A stretch of 15,955 bases of DNA from the NCBI GenBank assembly GCA_964517355.1, contig CAZFCK010000103.1, forward strand, positions 1 through 15,955. The letters run 5' to 3'. Source of the stretch: CAZFCK01 sp964517355. Its GTDB lineage: Bacteria > Desulfobacterota > Desulfovibrionia > Desulfovibrionales > Desulfovibrionaceae. The position numbers were made by a program, and so were the translations under genes. The first letter of the stretch is position 1. Every line of letters begins with the position of its first letter. The notes under the pieces were generated by a model, which was given only the letters and a program-made list of their open reading frames with translations, did no database searches and was not told the origin of the DNA. This document shows positions 12,831 through 15,955 of this stretch, piece after piece.

Positions 12831-15236
12831 ATGCTGTCGCGAATTTCCTACACCGTAAAACTGGCCCTTTGGATTTGTGGACTGGTGCTTTTTTGCATCG
12901 TGGTCCTGACCTCGCTTAATCTTGTTCAAGTAACCAATTCCCTAACAAATGTGGGACGAAGGAGTATCAACGCCTCAGCCTTATCGCTTTTCGACGCCAT
13001 AGACGTGCAAAGCCGCATGAATAAAAATCAGACCTTAGCCTCTCTCAAGTATCTTGAAAAAAATGCGATTTCCGGTGTCGTTCTCAAAGGACACAAGGTA
13101 AAGGAACCGATCAAGGTTCAGGATTATCGCGGGGGCGCCACGACCTCCATCCAGCCTTTGCGCATATTCAGCGGCGGGCAGGATTTGTCCGACATGAAGC
13201 TGGTACAGGAGGTCACCGACCAGTACGGCGGTTTTGCCGTCATTTTCGAAAAGGTCGACGGTGGATTGCTCCCTTTGACCCCTGTGCCCGAGGTTATGGC
13301 TGGCGGGGACGTCCGTAGTTGGATTCCCGAAGGGTCTCCCTTGTATGATCGGATGCTCACATATGACGACACTCCGTTGATTGAAAAGTTCTCATTCGGT
13401 AACCAGCTTGTCGCGTATAAACGATTCCATTTGGATATCGATAATGAGTTGGGCGGGGTTTTGATGGTGGGGCGCCCCTTGGTGAGTGAAGATGTGACCA
13501 CGCTCATCAATCATTCAACCCTGGGCGGTGAGGGGTTCACTCTGTTGCTTGATAAGCAGGCCAAAGTGTTGGCGACTTCAGAAGGCGCCAACACCGATAT
13601 ATGTGAGCAAAGCGTGTTGGAGGACATGCTGCTGAGGGAAGGGCGCTTTTCCACCTACAAAGACGCTCGAAGCGAATACATCACGTTCGTGAAGAGATTT
13701 CCGGAGTGGAATTGGTTCATCCTGGTGGGCATGACCAGAGACAACATGCTCCAACATGCCGATAAAATTTTTTATCGGAACAATTTACTCGCGTGTCTTG
13801 TCCTTCTGGTCGTGGCGGGACTGTGTATTTTCATCATTATGCGCTTTTCCACCAAGCCCATTAAGAATATGCAGATTTTTGCGGGTAAAGTGGCCGCGGG
13901 AGACTACAACGCCACATTGGATTATCCGGCGGACGACGTGATTGGGCGCACTATTGGCGCGGTAAAAGCCATGGTGCAGGACCTGAAAACCAGGCTCGGC
14001 TTTTCCAACGGTTTGCTGGCCGGGCTGACTTTCCCCTGTATCGTGGTGGATACCGAGGAAAAGGTCACATTCGTCAATCAGACCTGCCTTGATCTTTTCG
14101 AATACAGCGGCTCACTCGAGACGCACAAGGGGAAACTGTTGTCCGTTTTTCTTTATGAAGACAGCGACAGGCAAACTGTAGTCAGCCGGGCCATGCGCGA
14201 ACGCACAAGCATAAAGGATGTGGATATCGAGCGCGCGGTTCCGTCGGGCGCCACGCTGTTTTTACGCTTCAACGCGGCCCCTCTGTATGATTTGGATGGC
14301 AACCTTATTGGCGGATTTCTGTTGTTTTCGGATATGACCGAAGCCAAGCGCGACCAACAGCTCATCGAAGATAAGAATCACGCCATTGAAGCCAGCGCGG
14401 TCAAAGCCCGGGAAGTGGGAGATGAGATGCTGTCCGCGGCGCAGGAACTATCCAGCAACATCACCGTGGCTTCCGAAGGAGCCGAACAGCAGCGGCAGCG
14501 CGCCACTGAAACGGCGACCGCCATGGAGCAGATGAACGCCACCGTACGCGAGGTGGCGCAAAACGCCAGTGATCTTTCCAGCTTGGCTGACGCCTCCATG
14601 GCCAAAGCCCGCGAGGGCGCCAAGGCTGTGCAGCACTTGGTGCAAACAATTGAAAGCGTGGAAACGCAAACCGCTCAGCTCGGCGATAGTATGAACGAAC
14701 TCGGCACCCAGGCCGAGGGTATTGGCCGCATCATCAATGTGATCAGCGATATTGCGGATCAGACGAATTTGCTGGCCCTCAATGCGGCGATCGAGGCCGC
14801 AAGAGCCGGAGAGGCGGGACGCGGATTTGCCGTGGTTGCCGACGAGGTTCGAAAGCTTGCTGAAAAAACCATGGCGGCAACAGGCGAGGTGGATAGCTTT
14901 ATTCGTTCCATCCAATCCAGTGTGCAACAAAGTGTGCGAGGAACGCGAAAAGCTGTTGAAAGCGTTAAAGAATCTTCAGAGTTGGCCAGACTTTCCGGCG
15001 TTACATTGGAAGAAATCGTCAATATGGTCGACAACACTTCACAGCAGGTGCGCTCCATCGCCACGGCCGCCGAGGAGCAATCAGCGACAAGCCAGCAGAT
15101 CGGTCAGGCCACGGAGGAGGTACAGCGCATCGCTTTAGCCACCTTTGAGGCCATGAACGCCTCAGAGTCCGCGTTAACGCACATGTCACATGTGATTAAC
15201 GAGCTTGCGGAGGTCATTGGAACCATGAAGGCCTGA
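12831..15236 (+). CDS. Methyl-accepting chemotaxis protein (Cache, HAMP, PAS, MCP signal)
   Basis: This is an 801-residue transmembrane chemoreceptor that would signal to CheA/CheW. There is a first membrane helix at about 9-33 and a large periplasmic sensor (about 35-315) with Cache-type features (GGFAVIFEK at 133-141, GGEGFTLLLD at 232-241, FPEWNWFILVG at 290-300), probably of the double Cache kind. A second membrane helix lies at about 317-337, HAMP at about 338-390, and a cytoplasmic PAS domain at about 391-505 (GLTFPCIVVDTEEKVTFVN, ending LFSDMTEAKRD). The long coiled-coil signalling domain follows, with the conserved tip DQTNLLALNAAIEAARAGE (643-661). There is no C-terminal CheR-tether pentapeptide. 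ATG at 12831 is chosen; a GTG two codons earlier is possible. The ribosome binding site is weak. The ligand is unknown. Confidence 0.93.
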   Translation: MLSRISYTVKLALWICGLVLFCIVVLTSLNLVQVTNSLTNVGRRSINASALSLFDAIDVQSRMNKNQTLASLKYLEKNAISGVVLKGHKVKEPIKVQDYRGGATTSIQPLRIFSGGQDLSDMKLVQEVTDQYGGFAVIFEKVDGGLLPLTPVPEVMAGGDVRSWIPEGSPLYDRMLTYDDTPLIEKFSFGNQLVAYKRFHLDIDNELGGVLMVGRPLVSEDVTTLINHSTLGGEGFTLLLDKQAKVLATSEGANTDICEQSVLEDMLLREGRFSTYKDARSEYITFVKRFPEWNWFILVGMTRDNMLQHADKIFYRNNLLACLVLLVVAGLCIFIIMRFSTKPIKNMQIFAGKVAAGDYNATLDYPADDVIGRTIGAVKAMVQDLKTRLGFSNGLLAGLTFPCIVVDTEEKVTFVNQTCLDLFEYSGSLETHKGKLLSVFLYEDSDRQTVVSRAMRERTSIKDVDIERAVPSGATLFLRFNAAPLYDLDGNLIGGFLLFSDMTEAKRDQQLIEDKNHAIEASAVKAREVGDEMLSAAQELSSNITVASEGAEQQRQRATETATAMEQMNATVREVAQNASDLSSLADASMAKAREGAKAVQHLVQTIESVETQTAQLGDSMNELGTQAEGIGRIINVISDIADQTNLLALNAAIEAARAGEAGRGFAVVADEVRKLAEKTMAATGEVDSFIRSIQSSVQQSVRGTRKAVESVKESSELARLSGVTLEEIVNMVDNTSQQVRSIATAAEEQSATSQQIGQATEEVQRIALATFEAMNASESALTHMSHVINELAEVIGTMKA

Positions 15237-15257
15237 GCGATTCGAAAGAGAAGAAAG

Positions 15258-15288
15258 AGGGGGAATCTTCATCACGGAGGTTCCCCCT
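15258..15288 (+). terminator. Strong hairpin after the chemoreceptor gene
   Basis: An uninterrupted stem of about 13 pairs (15258-15270 with 15276-15288, two G-T pairs, loop ATCAC) begins 22 bases after the mcp stop. Its core is GGGGGAA/TTCCCCC. It is not followed by a real T-run on the plus strand, so it may act as a 3'-end stabilising hairpin. On the minus strand it is followed by a pyrimidine-rich tract. It lies between convergent genes. Confidence 0.55.
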
Positions 15289-15312
15289 TATGCCATTTCC
15301 CATTCTCGCGTC

Positions 15313-15336
15313 AAAAAAGGGGAGGCGGCGCTCCCC
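15313..15336 (-). terminator. Intrinsic terminator of the AhpD-like gene
   Basis: On the minus strand the hairpin GGGGAG/CTCCCC (arms 15319-15324 and 15331-15336, loop of six) is followed directly by TTTTTT (15313-15318). It begins 36 bases after the stop of the minus-strand gene. This is the textbook rho-independent pattern. Confidence 0.75.
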
Positions 15337-15372
15337 AATGATCCACCTTTGTTTACTCTGCCGCGAAGTGGT

Positions 15373-15696
15373 CTATTTTTGGCACTCGCAGGCAATTTTT
15401 CCGGCCATAATGTCTTTTACTTCACCGAGTAAGTCATGAGTCCAGCAGTCATCAGCGCCGGCCGCTTCCCGCATGACAAGAGCCAGAATGTAGGCGAGTT
15501 CCTGCAGACTGGCTCCCGCATCGAGAGCTCCTTTAAAATGTTTAAGGACGCAGGGTTTTGAGCGGGCTTTGATTGAAAGGGCGAAGCAGATGAATTGATA
15601 TGTTTTTTCATCGATGGTTCGTTTGGCCTGGTAAAGAGAGTCCATTTGATCAAGCAGGCCGGTGAATTCAGGAAACAATTGGGCAAGAAATCTCAT
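15373..15696 (-). CDS. Carboxymuconolactone decarboxylase/AhpD-like small protein
   Basis: This is a 107-residue protein of the carboxymuconolactone decarboxylase/AhpD-like fold. It shows the order LDQMDSLYQAKRTIDEKTYQF..., ALSIKARSKPCVLKHFKGAL (39-58), DAGASLQELAYILAL and a glycine-alanine turn (EAAGADD). The AhpD-type redox motif CxxCxxxH is present only in part: S46, C49 and H53, so the first cysteine is serine. Two cysteines lie at the C-terminus (ACEC, 103 and 105). I chose the ATG at 15696, 13 codons inside the longest frame, because AAAGGAG sits at proper spacing before it. Family members range from decarboxylases to alkylhydroperoxidase-type proteins; without the cysteine pair, peroxidase activity is doubtful. 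It is a single-gene unit with its own terminator. Confidence 0.78.
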   Translation of the reverse strand: MRFLAQLFPEFTGLLDQMDSLYQAKRTIDEKTYQFICFALSIKARSKPCVLKHFKGALDAGASLQELAYILALVMREAAGADDCWTHDLLGEVKDIMAGKIACECQK

Positions 15697-15809
15697 GACG
15701 GTCTCCTTTTGCGTTGGCATGGTTACGTAAACCAAAATCAGTTTGTTTCGGCTTGATAATTCGACTTTCTGAGTAGAGTTTGCACCATAACTTTCTCCAG
15801 TTATAGACG

Positions 15810-15823
15810 ATAATAATTATTAT
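15810..15823. promoter_or_regulatory. A/T palindrome resembling a Fur-family box
   Basis: ATAATAATTATTAT is a perfect 14-bp palindrome. With the preceding G it reads as GATAAT followed by AATTAT, two hexamers of the NATWAT form typical of Fur boxes; PerR boxes are similar. It lies 114-127 bases upstream of the AhpD-like start and could also serve a gene to the right of the window. Such AT palindromes also occur by chance in AT-rich intergenic DNA. Confidence 0.35.
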
Positions 15824-15840
15824 TGCCCTTTTACCGGCGT

Positions 15841-15857
15841 CCAGGGGCCTCCCCTGG
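15841..15857. other. Perfect 7-bp hairpin
   Basis: CCAGGGG (15841-15847) and CCCCTGG (15851-15857) flank the loop CCT. No T-run follows on either strand. It is immediately adjacent to the terminator-like hairpin downstream, so the two may act as a tandem structure. Confidence 0.5.
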
Positions 15858-15861
15858 TCGT

Positions 15862-15905
15862 CGTGCGGGCGCGAAAGCCCGCGACTTTATACTTTTTTTC
15901 TTTTA
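15862..15905 (+). terminator. Terminator-like hairpin with T-tract, no plus-strand gene in front
   Basis: GCGGGC (15865-15870) and GCCCGC (15877-15882) enclose the loop GCGAAA. A further GTC/GAC pairing is possible outside a small bulge. A T-rich tract (15893-15904) follows about ten bases after the stem. It is oriented to end plus-strand transcripts, but no plus-strand gene lies between mcp and this site. It could end an unannotated small transcript or mcp read-through. Confidence 0.4.
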
Positions 15906-15955
15906 GAGCATTTAACGCTTGAAATGATCGCTTAACGGCGGGCAAAGCCCGCCTA
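15903..15955 (+). repeat. Partial dispersed-repeat piece plus GC-rich hairpin at window end
   Basis: TTTAGAGCATTTAACGCTTGAAA begins here and matches the first-hairpin part of copy C (TAGAGCATCTCACGCTTGAAA) with three differences. CATTT/AAATG keeps the stem in a different sequence. The second and third hairpins do not follow. Instead there is a perfect hairpin GGCGGGC (15937-15943), AAA, GCCCGCC (15947-15953) running to the window end. Confidence 0.55.

Overview
The window looks like a chromosomal segment of a moderately GC-rich Gram-negative bacterium. A WecA-like initiating transferase, an O-antigen-ligase-like protein and GalE indicate an LPS or surface-polysaccharide maker. The periplasmic-sensing chemoreceptor with Cache, HAMP and PAS domains indicates motility. 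The overall gene style resembles the Desulfovibrio group, but that placement is inference only: no rRNA or other phylogenetic marker is present.

Layout. (1) 1-744 is non-coding. It holds two copies of a structured dispersed repeat (1-81, 207-312), a degenerate third piece (599-631, minus strand), and a candidate promoter/operator (442-469). (2) 745-7924 is a plus-strand, tightly packed eight-gene unit: a complete branched-chain-amino-acid-type (HAAT) ABC importer (livG, livF, livH, livM, livK), a creatininase-family amidohydrolase, an asparaginase-like amidohydrolase and a GntR/FCD regulator. Three junctions are ATGA stop/start overlaps and two more genes overlap by 14 bases. (3) 7962-11781 is a minus-strand three-gene polysaccharide unit: a WecA/TagO-type transferase with a long soluble C-terminal extension, an O-antigen-ligase/polymerase-like membrane protein, then galE. 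It converges on the regulator gene. (4) 11782-12830 is a roughly 1 kb intergenic region with a third full repeat copy (12248-12353), a small peptide ORF behind a very strong ribosome binding site, and promoter-like and palindromic sites. (5) 12831-15236 is a methyl-accepting chemotaxis protein. (6) 15373-15696 (minus) is a small carboxymuconolactone-decarboxylase/AhpD-like protein with its own terminator and an upstream Fur-like A/T palindrome. (7) 15841-15955 is a cluster of hairpins and a partial repeat piece running off the window.

How the genes may work together. The importer plus two different C-N amidohydrolases plus a regulator in one co-translated unit suggests a pathway that imports a small amide or cyclic amide and hydrolyses it in the cytoplasm, releasing ammonia or amino acids. 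The terminal FCD-type GntR protein would sense the substrate. A perfect TGGTATACCA palindrome overlaps the -10 region of a promoter candidate upstream of livG and is a natural operator candidate. The substrate is unknown. The asparaginase-like enzyme lacks the usual loop tyrosine, so its activity should not be assumed to be classical L-asparaginase.

The most unusual non-coding signal is the dispersed repeat of about 105 bp. It can fold into three successive hairpins, and its central hairpin shows a paired (compensatory) base change between copies.
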